In this document: positions 1-7,288 of the stretch, one piece after another
Numbering within the stretch: position 1 is the first letter of the stretch
Layout of the letters: every line of letters starts with the position of its first letter
Source: Candidatus Parcubacteria bacterium
Lineage (GTDB): Bacteria; Patescibacteria; ABY1; BM507; UBA12075
DNA: 64,000 bases
Assembly: GCA_002869165.1 (NCBI GenBank)
Contig: PKTK01000001.1
Span: 372,001-436,000 of the forward strand
Direction: 5' to 3'
Notes under the pieces: generated by a model
Databases searched by the model: none
Told to the model about the DNA's origin: nothing
What the model saw: the letters and a program-made list of their open reading frames with translations, nothing else
Program-made: the position numbers and the translations under genes

Positions 1-614
1 AATATGGATTTGTAAATATTCACACTTCCCTACTCCCAGAATATCGTGGTGCTTCTTGTATTCAGTCAGCAATTTTGAATCAAGATGAAGTAACAGGTGT
101 TACCTTCATGCAAATGGATGAGGGTATGGATACAGGGCCAATTATTGCTCAAAAGGAATTGAGAATAAACAATAATGATTATGAAGAGCTGGTAATTAGA
201 TTGGCTGATTTAAGTGCTCAAAATATTGAAGAGGTTTTATGTCTCTATGTAAAAGGAGAATTGTTGCCAAAAAAGCAAAATGATAATCTGGCTACATACA
301 CCACAATAATAAAAAAGCAGGCTGGTAAAATAGATTTTAATATGAATTCAGAAAAAGTATTGGCAATGTATCGAGCTTACAAAAAATGGCCAGGAATTTA
401 TATTGAAAAAGCAAATAAAAATATTAAATTAATTGAACTTGGCAATGAGACGGACAAAGGGAAAAAGAAAGCCGGTGATCTGTATAAAAAAAATGAACAA
501 CTATTCTTAATGCTTAATGATACCGCAGTTGAGATTAAAAAAATTCAAGTTTCAGGTAAAAAAGTTATTGAAGCCAAGAATTTTATACAAGGTTATTCAT
601 ATCTTCTATCATAA
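1..614 (+). CDS. fmt: Methionyl-tRNA formyltransferase, 3' part (5' end outside window)
   Basis: This enzyme formylates initiator Met-tRNA using 10-formyl-THF. The frame is open from base 3 and the start lies upstream of the window. The first residues visible include HTSLLPEYRGAS, the family's SLLPxYRG loop, followed by ILNQDEVTGVTFMQMDEGMDTG, the usual catalytic-domain segment. The remainder matches the C-terminal OB-like domain in length. An internal TTG at 75 could be called as a start, but conserved sequence continues upstream of it, so the gene is simply cut by the window edge. A hairpin follows the stop. Family assignment is confident. Confidence 0.93.
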   Translation, partial: YGFVNIHTSLLPEYRGASCIQSAILNQDEVTGVTFMQMDEGMDTGPIIAQKELRINNNDYEELVIRLADLSAQNIEEVLCLYVKGELLPKKQNDNLATYTTIIKKQAGKIDFNMNSEKVLAMYRAYKKWPGIYIEKANKNIKLIELGNETDKGKKKAGDLYKKNEQLFLMLNDTAVEIKKIQVSGKKVIEAKNFIQGYSYLLS

Positions 615-631
615 AGATGTTAAAGAAAAAA

Positions 632-663
632 AGCACCCGCACATCATATGATGCGCGGGCGCT
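632..663 (+). terminator. Hairpin terminator after fmt
   Basis: A 15-bp stem with two mismatches, AGCACCCGCACATCA against TGATGCGCGGGCGCT, begins 17 bases after the fmt stop. An A-run lies on its left and a short TTTAAT on its right, so it may work in both directions. Confidence 0.7.
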
Positions 664-680
664 TTAATCCCCATGCTTTT

Positions 681-733
681 GGCTCTTTAAAATGAGTTCA
701 AGAGCCTCTTAAGATATTGATGTAAAATCAATA
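681..733. other. Two small hairpins in the fmt-tRNA gap
   Basis: The 364-base gap between fmt and tRNA-Glu holds no ORF. After the fmt terminator come a 7-bp hairpin (GGCTCTT at 681 with AAGAGCC at 700) and an 8-bp hairpin (ATATTGAT with ATCAATAT, about 713-733). They could belong to an untranslated RNA or be chance structures in AT-rich DNA. I see nothing else in 734-900. Confidence 0.3.
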
Positions 734-902
734 TATACTTAAGTGTTTGCATTATACATTATTATATTTTTTTGTCAAGACCCCTACTTGTACATAAGCT
801 GTTAAAAAGCTGTGGATACTGTATAAAAATTGTGTACACTTAGACAATAAGTAAATATACATTAAAAATATACATTTTAATATACATACGAGGAATAAAG
901 TA

Positions 903-931
903 TTGATAAATAAAAAAAACTATGTTATGAT
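903..931 (+). promoter_or_regulatory. Promoter of tRNA-Glu
   Basis: TTGATA at 903-908 and TATGAT at 926-931 are separated by exactly 17 bases. The predicted start is near 938, about 40 bases before the tRNA. Confidence 0.65.
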
Positions 932-978
932 AAATTTTGTTAAATTTGTAAAAAGAGTTTTTGAAAAAAAATAAAGAT

Positions 979-1050
979 GGCCCCTTCGTCTAGTGGTTAG
1001 GACGCGAGGTTCTCATCCTTGAAACAGGGGTTCGATTCCCCTAGGGGTCA
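979..1050 (+). tRNA. tRNA-Glu (anticodon CTC)
   Basis: A complete cloverleaf can be folded. The acceptor GGCCCCT pairs with AGGGGTC, and the discriminator is A. The anticodon stem CGAGG/CCTTG carries the loop TTCTCAT, giving anticodon CTC. The T-arm loop is TTCGATTC. CCA is not encoded. The layout aligns with bacterial tRNA-Glu throughout. Its 3' 20 bases are duplicated at 1211-1230, which suggests use as an integration site. Confidence 0.95.
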
Positions 1051-1056
1051 CAAATA
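1031..1056 (+). repeat. Attachment-site-like direct repeat, copy 1 (in tRNA-Glu 3' end)
   Basis: The 26 bases TTCGATTCCCCTAGGGGTCA plus CAAATA cover the T-arm and acceptor 3' half of tRNA-Glu. They recur without change at 1211-1236. Confidence 0.75.
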
Positions 1057-1090
1057 AAAATACCGGGTGAATACCTGGTGTTTTTATTTG
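1051..1090 (+). terminator. Terminator after tRNA-Glu
   Basis: An 18-bp stem with two G-U wobbles (CAAATAAAAATACCGGGT against ACCTGGTGTTTTTATTTG, loop GAAT) begins immediately after the discriminator base. It contains a T5 run. Confidence 0.7.
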
Positions 1091-1210
1091 TGATATTTAG
1101 GTAGGATAGATCACCTTGTGATTATGCTTGGGAATAGAAAAATCCAAATATATGAGACCAATTTCATAAAGTAAAAACTAGTTATTTTGAGGGTGTGAGG
1201 CTTCCGCCTC

Positions 1211-1236
1211 TTCGATTCCCCTAGGGGTCACAAATA
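1211..1236 (+). repeat. Attachment-site-like direct repeat, copy 2
   Basis: An exact 26-base copy of 1031-1056 lies 180 bp downstream, with no tRNA 5' half attached. It is preceded by a GAGGC-TTCC-GCCTC hairpin. Duplication of a tRNA 3' end is the usual mark left by an integrated element. Only 154 bp separate the copies, so any element has been lost or was tiny. Confidence 0.65.
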
Positions 1237-1288
1237 TGAATGGACTGCGGATGCTGTTTGTTTTTTTTGTGCAGTTAGTAAAATAAAA

Positions 1289-1307
1289 ACAGCTACTTAG
1301 TAGCTGT
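1289..1307 (-). terminator. Terminator of the small gene at 1317-1733
   Basis: ACAGCTAC/GTAGCTGT is an 8-bp stem with a 3-base loop. Read on the minus strand it is followed by TTTTATTTT, and it sits just downstream of the minus-strand gene's stop. Confidence 0.7.
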
Positions 1308-1316
1308 TGTAAATTT

Positions 1317-1733
1317 TTATTTGTTTGAGTTCCATTCCACATCCTTTTTTGTGGGCTTAGCCAATTTGGACACTATCTGACTTTCAAGATATTCCCAGAT
1401 AATAATACCTTTTATAGGTTTGTGGGTTTTGGATACGCTTTTTTGTTCTAGTGAGGTGATACTTTTAGTTTGAAGGTCTAGGTGAAAATTTTGAAAGAAT
1501 AAATCATCTTCAAGAACAATTGATTCAATAATCAAAGATCTTTTATTATTTGGAATGATTTTTAGCACTTTCCCTTTGTTAGCAATAAATTCTAAAATGT
1601 ACTTAATCAAGATATCAATGATGCTTGTTTCAGCGTGTATGTTTTTTAAGGTTATGCCAATAATTTCAGCTCTTTTTCTAGTAATATTTTTTGTTTCTAT
1701 TTCAAATACAGTGTGATTTTTTTTATTAGCCAT
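1317..1733 (-). CDS. Small protein of unknown function (138 aa)
   Basis: I do not recognise this protein. It is soluble, lysine-rich and without a signal peptide or membrane segment. The start is supported by a strong AGGAGG five bases upstream of the ATG, and the gene ends in a hairpin terminator, so it looks like a real monocistronic unit. It lies next to the tRNA-Glu attachment scar and could be a leftover of an integrated element, but nothing in the protein shows this. Confidence 0.6.
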   Translation of the reverse strand: MANKKNHTVFEIETKNITRKRAEIIGITLKNIHAETSIIDILIKYILEFIANKGKVLKIIPNNKRSLIIESIVLEDDLFFQNFHLDLQTKSITSLEQKSVSKTHKPIKGIIIWEYLESQIVSKLAKPTKKDVEWNSNK

Positions 1734-1858
1734 AATTCCTCCTTTTTTTAAATGATCGTTCTACAAATTTTAGAAAAAGATATCTATTTTGTCAATTGAC
1801 TATTGATAATAATAATGATATTTTTATTATAATTTCGTAGTTCTTTATACTAATACAA

Positions 1859-3103
1859 ATGGAAGTAGAAAAAGTGGAAAGTGATTACAGGTTTCATTTA
1901 AAAGATGCAATTTTGGGAATGCAGATGTTATTTGTTGCTTTTGGAGCCTTAGTTTTGGTGCCTTTGATAGTTGGCCTTAATTCAAGCGTGGCATTATTCA
2001 CAGCTGGAATAGGTACTTTAATTTTTCAAGTATGCACTAAAGGAAAGGTGCCAATATTTTTGGCATCAAGTTTTGCATTTATCGCGCCAATGATATACGG
2101 TATTCAAAACTGGGGAATTCCAGCAACGATGTGCGGGTTAATGGCAGCAGGTTTTCTGTATATTATATTAAGCTTACTTATCATGTATTTTGGCGTAGGT
2201 TTTGTTCACAAAATTTTTCCACCAATAGTTACAGGTCCGGTACTTATGACTATTGGGCTGTTACTGGTTAGTGTGGGAGTTAATATGGCTATAGGAAAAA
2301 CAGGAGACGGCGCAGCTGTCTTAGTACCCTACCCTACAGCTATAAGTGTTTCAATGATTACCTTGATTGTGGCTATTTTTGTGGCTGTGTCCAGAAATAA
2401 GTTTCTAAGCTTAATACCGATATTTTCTGCAATTATCGCGGGCTATATTGTTTCAGTATTTTTTGGTTTAATTGATTTTTCAAAAGTAGTTTCTGTTCCA
2501 TGAATTCAAATTCCGGCCTTTACATTACCAGAGTTTAATTGGCAGGCAATTTTGTTTATTGCTCCAGTTGCTATTGCTCCAGCAATTGAGCATTTTGGTG
2601 ATGTAATTGCAATAGGTTCAGTAACTAAAAAGGATTATCTTACTGACCCCGGAATAGACAAAACATTGCTTGGTGATGGGATTGCAACTATGGTAGCTTC
2701 TTTTCTTGGTGGGCCACCAAATACAACTTATTAAGAGGTCACAGGAGCAGTGGCTTTAACAAAAGCTGTTAATCCTGCAATTATGACCTGGGCAGCAATA
2801 TGTGCAATACTTTTCGCTTTTGTTGGAAAATTGAACGCTGTTTTGGCGACAATCCCGGTTCCAGTTATGGGAGGCATAATGATTCTTTTATTCGGAATCA
2901 TAGCATCGGTAGGAATAGGAAATATTGTTCGAGGCAAGGTAGATATGTCAAAACCAAGAAATATGGTAATAGCTGCTGTACCTCTTGGTTTCGGTATAGG
3001 TGGAATGATATTCCAGGCTGGAAGTTTTAAATTAGGAGGGATTGCCCTGGCAGGAATTTCAGCAGTAATTTTGAATTTAATTCTTCCAAACAATAAAGAG
3101 TAA
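1859..3103 (+). pseudogene. NCS2-family nucleobase:cation symporter (uracil permease-like) with two in-frame stops
   Basis: Three consecutive open stretches lie in one frame and together match a full-length UraA-type permease (about 414 codons; the family is usually near 430). They are split only by TGA at 2501-2503 and TAA at 2732-2734; no frameshift is needed. Family landmarks are present on both sides: AIEHFGDVIAIG in the transport core, GGPPNTTY, and PVPVMGGIMILLFGIIASVG. The TGA sits where relatives have Trp before the ALP-like segment. The TAA follows NTTY, where Gly or Ser is usual. Each can arise by one base change (TGG to TGA, TCA to TAA). No clear Shine-Dalgarno precedes the ATG. 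As read, the product is a 214-residue fragment and probably non-functional. Recent gene death, readthrough or base-call error all remain possible. Confidence 0.85.
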
Positions 3104-3111
3104 TTTAGGCA

Positions 3112-3138
3112 AAAACGGTGATTTTATATCACCGTTTT
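3112..3138 (+). terminator. Terminator after the permease
   Basis: AAAACGGTGAT pairs with ATCACCGTTTT, an 11-bp stem with a 5-base loop, 8 bases after the stop. It is flanked by A and T runs. Confidence 0.75.
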
Positions 3139-3142
3139 ATAT

Positions 3143-3171
3143 TTGACTTGACATATTATAATATTTATGAT
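3143..3171 (+). promoter_or_regulatory. Promoter of the 3209 gene
   Basis: TTGACT at 3143-3148, a 17-base spacer and TATGAT at 3166-3171. An overlapping perfect TTGACA (3148-3153) has no well-spaced -10. The start is predicted near 3178. Confidence 0.6.
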
Positions 3172-3208
3172 ATTTTAAAAAATCGCTATTTAAAAAAAGG
3201 AGGAAAAA

Positions 3209-3550
3209 ATGAACAAGCAAAGATCTACACTTATAACGGCTACTAATTTATCATCTTCTCAAATAAGAGGAATGAAATTTAGGGTGAAAAATTTTTTAAA
3301 CAAGAAAGTTGGCACAATCAAGGCATTCGAGATTGAAAAGACTAACGAAAGTCTTAATCCTTTCTATAGTTTAAAACAAGCACTTCCAGGGAAGAGAGTT
3401 CGGGTCTGTATAATCGATGAAGGTATGAAAATCATCAGAGTAAAAGATGTTTTGAAGCCTGAAAGTACTAATGATGAAATATGTAGAATTATCAGTAACA
3501 TGGATGTAATTACAGTCATTTCTCCAGAAACATTATTAGAATTTGTATAA
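3209..3550 (+). CDS. Small protein of unknown function (113 aa)
   Basis: Not recognised. It is a basic, soluble protein with no membrane segment. It has its own promoter, a perfect AAAGGAGG ribosome site seven bases before the ATG and a terminator right after the stop. It is therefore a well-formed single-gene unit. It stands between the broken permease and the aromatic amino acid module with no obvious link to either. Confidence 0.65.
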   Translation: MNKQRSTLITATNLSSSQIRGMKFRVKNFLNKKVGTIKAFEIEKTNESLNPFYSLKQALPGKRVRVCIIDEGMKIIRVKDVLKPESTNDEICRIISNMDVITVISPETLLEFV

Positions 3551-3557
3551 AGAAGTA

Positions 3558-3582
3558 AACCCTCTATTTTAAAAAGAGGGTT
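3558..3582 (+). terminator. Terminator of the 3209 gene
   Basis: AACCCTCT/AGAGGGTT stem followed by TTATTTTG, seven bases after the stop. Confidence 0.75.
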
Positions 3583-3596
3583 TTATTTTGAGAATC

Positions 3597-3623
3597 TTGC
3601 CAAATTTTAAATATCGTGATAAT
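3597..3623 (+). promoter_or_regulatory. Probable promoter of the aromatic leader
   Basis: TTGCCA at 3597-3602 and GATAAT at 3618-3623 (TGATAAT context) are 15 bases apart. The spacing is short, so the assignment is tentative. It would start transcription near 3630, almost at the leader peptide's ATG (3633), making that peptide nearly leaderless. Confidence 0.4.
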
Positions 3624-3632
3624 ATATTTTAT

Positions 3633-3704
3633 ATGAATAATTTAAACATCAAAAACACAGGAAACTTTTGGTTTTACTTTTACGGATTTAGACGTGAAGG
3701 TTAG
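3633..3704 (+). CDS. Aromatic leader peptide (23 aa) of the Phe/Tyr module
   Basis: A 23-codon ORF whose codons 12-19 read FWFYFYGF: seven of eight are aromatic (four Phe, two Tyr, one Trp). It is followed 33 bases later by an intrinsic terminator, and genes for phenylalanine and tyrosine synthesis come next. This is the architecture of enteric pheA or trp leader peptides. The last nine bases of the ORF (GAAGGTTAG, 3696-3704) can pair with CTGACCTTC (3737-3745), the left arm of the terminator. A ribosome stalled at the aromatic codons would leave them free to form an antiterminator. A ribosome reaching the stop would mask them. The peptide itself is presumably only a sensor. Confidence 0.75.
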   Translation: MNNLNIKNTGNFWFYFYGFRREG

Positions 3705-3767
3705 TTTTTGTTGTATAAATTGATTCAAAATTAGAACTGACCTTCAAAGAGATGAAGGTCATTTTTT
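3696..3767 (+). promoter_or_regulatory. Transcription attenuator: antiterminator/terminator switch
   Basis: The terminator is TGACCTTCA (3738-3746) paired with TGAAGGTCA (3753-3761), loop AAGAGA, followed by TTTTTT (3762-3767). The competing antiterminator is GAAGGTTAG (3696-3704) paired with CTGACCTTC (3737-3745), nine pairs including one G-U. Both use the same CTGACCTTC segment, so they exclude each other. The upstream arm lies on the leader peptide's stop codon, where ribosome position decides the outcome. Confidence 0.72.
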
Positions 3768-3809
3768 GTTGTTTTAAAATATCTTTTTATCAACAAAAGG
3801 AGGATAAAC

Positions 3810-3986
3810 ATGACTTTATTTGCAGGTAGAGCAGCCAATCAAAGCTTGTTGGGGATGAAAGAAGAAAGTGAAAAAATACAAGTCGCAAAAAATAAAGAAA
3901 TGAAAATAATTAAAACTCAAGGTAGCGCTGATCTGGGTCCTGATATTAAAAAAAAGCAAAAAGAAGTGTTTATTGTTGATATTTAG
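3810..3986 (+). CDS. Small protein (58 aa) behind the attenuator, unknown function
   Basis: An ATG seven bases after a perfect AAAGGAGG site opens a 58-codon frame ending at TAG 3984-3986. The product is hydrophilic and lysine-rich, with no signal or membrane segment, and I do not recognise it. It is the first gene after the attenuator and is followed by its own hairpin. It may therefore be the principal attenuated gene, or merely the first gene of the phe/tyr operon. The strong ribosome site argues that it is translated. Confidence 0.6.
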   Translation: MTLFAGRAANQSLLGMKEESEKIQVAKNKEMKIIKTQGSADLGPDIKKKQKEVFIVDI

Positions 3987-3991
3987 AAATA

Positions 3992-4018
3992 AGGTGCCTA
4001 TAAAAAATATAGGCACCT
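3992..4018 (+). terminator. Hairpin after the 58-aa ORF
   Basis: AGGTGCCTAT/ATAGGCACCT is a 10-bp stem with an A-rich loop, followed only by ATTTAAAAAG. The lack of a real T-run suggests a weak terminator or a partial read-through point before pheA. Confidence 0.6.
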
Positions 4019-4042
4019 ATTTAAAAAGTTAAAAAATTATAT

Positions 4043-4130
4043 AGTCATTGTGATTGATTGAATTTTTCAAGAAATTAAACGAATGTCTTCAAATAGATAT
4101 TGCTTCGTCACTTCTTTCCTCACAATGACT
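4043..4130. repeat. Palindromic dispersed repeat before pheA
   Basis: An 11-bp inverted repeat (AGTCATTGTGA at 4043, TCACAATGACT at 4120) brackets 66 bases. The right part, ATTGCTTCGTCACTTCTTTC and on, resembles the cttcgt/gtcatt palindromes found elsewhere in this window. Confidence 0.55.
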
Positions 4131-4141
4131 TTTAAATCACT

Positions 4142-4705
4142 ATGAAGATTGGTATTTCGGGAAACAAAGGAAGTTTTTCTGAGGAAGCAGCTAATTATTA
4201 CTGCCTAAAAAATAAACAAGAAAATTGTGAATTACAGTTTTTGATTGGCGTAGAAAACGCTTTACAAGCTTTAACAGATGGAAAAGTTGGAAAAGCAATT
4301 TTTCCTATTGAAAATTCGAATGGTGGAGCTGTTATTGAGGCTTTGTATGCAATGGCAAACCATATTTTTATAATTGAAGAAATATTTGAGATTGATGTTA
4401 AACATAATCTTCTAATAAAACCAGGAACAAATGCTGGTAATATTAAAAAAATCGTATCCCATCCTCAGGCTCTCAAACAATGTCGAATGTATCTAAAAAG
4501 AAAATGGGAAGAAGTTGAGCTTGAGGAATATTCTGATACTGCCTCAGCTGCTGAGGATTTGAGTACTGGAAAACTCAATCAGGATTGTGCAGTAATTGCT
4601 CCTAAAGTCTGCTCCCCTATCTATGGTCTGGAAATTCTAGAAGAAGATATTCAAGATTTAAAATTTAATTATACTTCGTTTATAAGCGCTACTAGTAAAT
4701 CTTAA
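4142..4705 (+). CDS. pheA: Prephenate dehydratase, catalytic domain only
   Basis: Converts prephenate to phenylpyruvate in phenylalanine synthesis. At 187 aa it covers only the PDT domain. FPIENSNGGAV (family PIENSxxG) is near residue 57, followed by SHPQALKQC and YSDTASAAEDL. Near the end NYTSF stands where relatives have NxTRF, so the conserved Arg is Ser. The C-terminal ACT domain that gives phenylalanine feedback inhibition is missing. Control by the upstream attenuator could take its place (inference). The start ATG has no clear Shine-Dalgarno. The next gene is 197 bases downstream on the same strand. Confidence 0.88.
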   Translation: MKIGISGNKGSFSEEAANYYCLKNKQENCELQFLIGVENALQALTDGKVGKAIFPIENSNGGAVIEALYAMANHIFIIEEIFEIDVKHNLLIKPGTNAGNIKKIVSHPQALKQCRMYLKRKWEEVELEEYSDTASAAEDLSTGKLNQDCAVIAPKVCSPIYGLEILEEDIQDLKFNYTSFISATSKS

Positions 4706-4760
4706 TGATAATCTACAAAGCAAAGCAAACCTGAAAATATTAATATTGATGTTCTTTATC

Positions 4761-4888
4761 ATTCCTGCGGAGGCAGGAATTAAGAAAAGTGCGGTAGATG
4801 GTAATGTTAATATTTGCAAAGTAATTTTGTTCAATTATAAATTTTAAATATAATTTCATAGTAGGTAGATTCCTGCCTCCGCAGGAAT
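4761..4888. repeat. Pair of inverted 20-bp hairpin repeats
   Basis: ATTCCTGCGGAGGCAGGAAT (4761-4780) is a hairpin with 8-bp arms. Its exact reverse complement, ATTCCTGCCTCCGCAGGAAT, occurs at 4869-4888. The two copies flank 88 bases in the pheA-tyrA gap and could also pair with each other. Confidence 0.7.
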
Positions 4889-4902
4889 GAATAAAAAAAT
4901 AT

Positions 4903-5928
4903 ATGAAAAATAAAAAAATATTAATAATAGGTTTTTGTAATTTTGGAAAATTGGCTACTAGTATATTGGCTAGAAATTTTGATGTTTCTGTTTTGTCCAG
5001 AACGGTAAACAATGAAGTTAAAAGACAAATAGAAAAATGTGGAGCCAAAATTGCTGATAATAATTCAGTAAAGCAAGCTGATGTTGTTGTTTTGTGTGCT
5101 CCAATTTCAAAAACTGAAGAAATTATCAAGAAAATTGCCCCAAAAATGAAGGCAGATTCCCTCTTATTTGATACTAGTTCAGTCAAGGTTTTGCCATGCA
5201 AGTGGCTAAAAGAAAATACCAGAGAAGATATCGAAATAGTAGGCACTCATCCAATGTTTGGTCCTACAACATCAAAATTTGATCTTGAAAAACAAAGCTG
5301 GCAACTTGACGGTTTGCAAATTGTTTTGTGCCCCCTAAGGACAAAAGAAGAAACTTTGGAAAAAATCCGAAGTTTTTTAAATTCCTTGAATTTGAAAATT
5401 ATTGAAACAAGCCCAGAAGATCATGATAAGCAAAATGCCAAGACCCTGTCATTTGTTCATTATGTGGGCAGGTCTTTGCTTGCTTCAAATATTGGACATC
5501 AGGAAATATTTACCCCAGGGTACATTGATTTACTATCAATTCTTCCTCACACAACAAGCGATAATTGGCAGTTGTTTTATGATATGAACAACTACAATCC
5601 TTATTCAGCACCTCTAAGAGAGATATTTCGGGATGCGGGCTTGAAGATAGAGGAAAAAATTATCATGAATTCAAACAAAGAAGAACTAGAGAAGCAAAGA
5701 GAAATGATAGATTTGATAGATATGCGCATCATGAAATTACTTGAAAGTAGATTAGAACACACAAAGCAAATTGGTGAATATAAAAAGGCTAAAAATATTG
5801 ATATAGTTGATAAAAAGCGTGAAGATGATATTATAAAAAATAAGCAAGAAAAGACAAGTCTTGATGATAAATTTATAAAAAAGTTATATAGACTTATTCT
5901 CGATGAGTCTTATAAGACACAAGAATAA
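4903..5928 (+). CDS. Prephenate dehydrogenase-chorismate mutase fusion
   Basis: A bifunctional 341-residue enzyme. The N-terminal part (about 1-255) is prephenate dehydrogenase: the nucleotide-binding loop GFCNFGK is at 10-16, and VGTHPMFGPTTSK is the family's substrate-site segment. Residues about 259-341 are an AroQ-type helical chorismate mutase (EKQREMIDLIDMRIMKLLESR, then KKREDDII). This order is the reverse of E. coli TyrA, where the mutase comes first. The enzyme would turn chorismate into prephenate and on to 4-hydroxyphenylpyruvate, and it also feeds the PheA above. No ribosome site is evident. Domain calls are confident; kinetic coupling is unknown. Confidence 0.88.
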   Translation: MKNKKILIIGFCNFGKLATSILARNFDVSVLSRTVNNEVKRQIEKCGAKIADNNSVKQADVVVLCAPISKTEEIIKKIAPKMKADSLLFDTSSVKVLPCKWLKENTREDIEIVGTHPMFGPTTSKFDLEKQSWQLDGLQIVLCPLRTKEETLEKIRSFLNSLNLKIIETSPEDHDKQNAKTLSFVHYVGRSLLASNIGHQEIFTPGYIDLLSILPHTTSDNWQLFYDMNNYNPYSAPLREIFRDAGLKIEEKIIMNSNKEELEKQREMIDLIDMRIMKLLESRLEHTKQIGEYKKAKNIDIVDKKREDDIIKNKQEKTSLDDKFIKKLYRLILDESYKTQE

Positions 5929-5938
5929 TAAAATTTAT

Positions 5939-6060
5939 TGTTGCGAGCGAAATGAAGTGTAACGTGACAATCCTGTGAAGGCTATCACTAAAACAAATCA
6001 TTAGTATTAATAAACACAAGATTCCCTTCCTCTCCGCTTCGCTCAGGCCGGGAATGACAA
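5939..6060. repeat. Degenerate palindromic repeat before the aminotransferase
   Basis: TTGTTGCGAGCGAAATGAAG on the left and CTTCCTCTCCGCTTCGCTCAGGCCGGGAATGACAA on the right are the arms of a long imperfect palindrome. It ends in the same ATGACAA motif as the repeats near the GIY-YIG genes. Confidence 0.5.
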
Positions 6061-6069
6061 AAAGGAAAT

Positions 6070-7161
6070 ATGCTATCAGAAAATATTAAAAAACTAGAAG
6101 AGTCAGGTATTAGAAAGGTTTTTAAAATGGCTATGTCACTAGACAAGAAAAAGTCTATTAATCTTTCTATTGGTCAGCCTCATTTTGAGGTAAGCAAAGA
6201 ATTGAAAGAATTGGCAACTGAAGCAATTAATGATGACTATAACTCCTACTTCCCTACCGAAGGATATTTGCCACTTAGAAAAAAGATTTGTAAAAAGCTA
6301 AAAGAGAAAAATAATATAGACGCTGATGAGGATGATGTAATTGTCACAGCTGGAGTTAGTGGAGCAATACACCTCTTGTTTAGTTCAATTATAAATGAAG
6401 GGGATGAAGTAATACTACCTGATCCATATTTTGTACTATACGAACAGATTATGAAGTTACTAGGAGCTAAAATTGTGTATCTTGATACTTATCCTGACTT
6501 TCGGATTAATCCTCAAAAACTCGAGTCATTAATTAGCAATAAAACAAAACTGTTAATTATAAATTCTCCTAACAATCCAACGGGAATAGTTTACTCAGAA
6601 TCTGAATTAAAAGAAGTGGCTCAAGTTGCCAGTAAACACGGTTTACTTGTAATGTCTGATGAGATTTATGAAGATTTTGATTTTGATAAGAAGTTTTTTA
6701 GTATCGGAAGTATATATGATAATACAGTAACTTTAAATGGTTTTTCAAAAAACCTAGCAATTACAGGCTGGCGCCTTGGCTATGCTCATGGTCCCAAAGA
6801 GATAATTGAAGCTATGAATAAACTACAGATGTATACTTATGTTTGCGCACCTAGTTTTGCGCAACTTGCAGTTTCTCAACTGGATGAAATAAAGACGGGT
6901 TTTGACTATAGGAAAAATAGAGATTTAGTGCTTGAAAGACTAAAAGATAAATACGAATTCAATATTCCAGAGGGAGCTTTTTATGCCTATATAAAAATTC
7001 CAGAAGGAAAAAAAGATTTTCTTGATCAATTGTACAAAGAAAATGTACTGGTAATCCCTGGGGGTGTTTTTTCTCAAAAAACCGGCTATTTTCGACTATC
7101 ATTTGCAGTTAATGAAATGGAGCTCAGAAGAGGATTGGAAGTTTTTAAAAAGTTAGTATAA
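6070..7161 (+). CDS. Class I/II PLP aminotransferase (probably aromatic or aspartate type)
   Basis: A 363-residue fold-type I aminotransferase. SPNNPTG binds the substrate carboxylate region, SDEIYEDF follows the PLP-binding Asp, and NGFSKNLAITGWRLGY holds the Schiff-base lysine at about residue 227. An AAAGGAA ribosome site precedes the ATG. Next to prephenate dehydratase and dehydrogenase, the likely job is transamination of phenylpyruvate and 4-hydroxyphenylpyruvate to Phe and Tyr. Substrate choice cannot be read from sequence, and aspartate activity is equally possible. Confidence 0.85.
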   Translation: MLSENIKKLEESGIRKVFKMAMSLDKKKSINLSIGQPHFEVSKELKELATEAINDDYNSYFPTEGYLPLRKKICKKLKEKNNIDADEDDVIVTAGVSGAIHLLFSSIINEGDEVILPDPYFVLYEQIMKLLGAKIVYLDTYPDFRINPQKLESLISNKTKLLIINSPNNPTGIVYSESELKEVAQVASKHGLLVMSDEIYEDFDFDKKFFSIGSIYDNTVTLNGFSKNLAITGWRLGYAHGPKEIIEAMNKLQMYTYVCAPSFAQLAVSQLDEIKTGFDYRKNRDLVLERLKDKYEFNIPEGAFYAYIKIPEGKKDFLDQLYKENVLVIPGGVFSQKTGYFRLSFAVNEMELRRGLEVFKKLV

Positions 7162-7288
7162 TAAAATCAAAGACCCTTGTAAAATAATACTAATGTAACA
7201 AAGTTTTGTAGATAAAAAGTAAATTTGACTTTATGATAAATATCTGTTAAATTGTACAAAACAAAAAATTAAATAAGGAGGAGTGTAA

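Noticed and set aside
811..819. DnaA box (TGTGGATAC) as part of a replication origin
   Set aside because: It is a single imperfect box without a cluster, AT-rich repeat array or dnaA gene.
2501..2503. Alternative genetic code (TGA read as Trp or Gly)
   Set aside because: TGA ends pilO at 51685-51687 in a normal ATGA overlap and ends the gene at 20755. The other internal stops are TAA, which is also the main terminator. Trp and Gly are encoded normally everywhere else.
2731..3093. Minus-strand ORF inside the permease
   Set aside because: The plus-strand reading gives clear NCS2 motifs; the opposite frame has no support.
3816..4016. Minus-strand ORF opposite the 58-aa gene
   Set aside because: The plus strand has a perfect ribosome site and start. 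The minus frame runs through a terminator hairpin.
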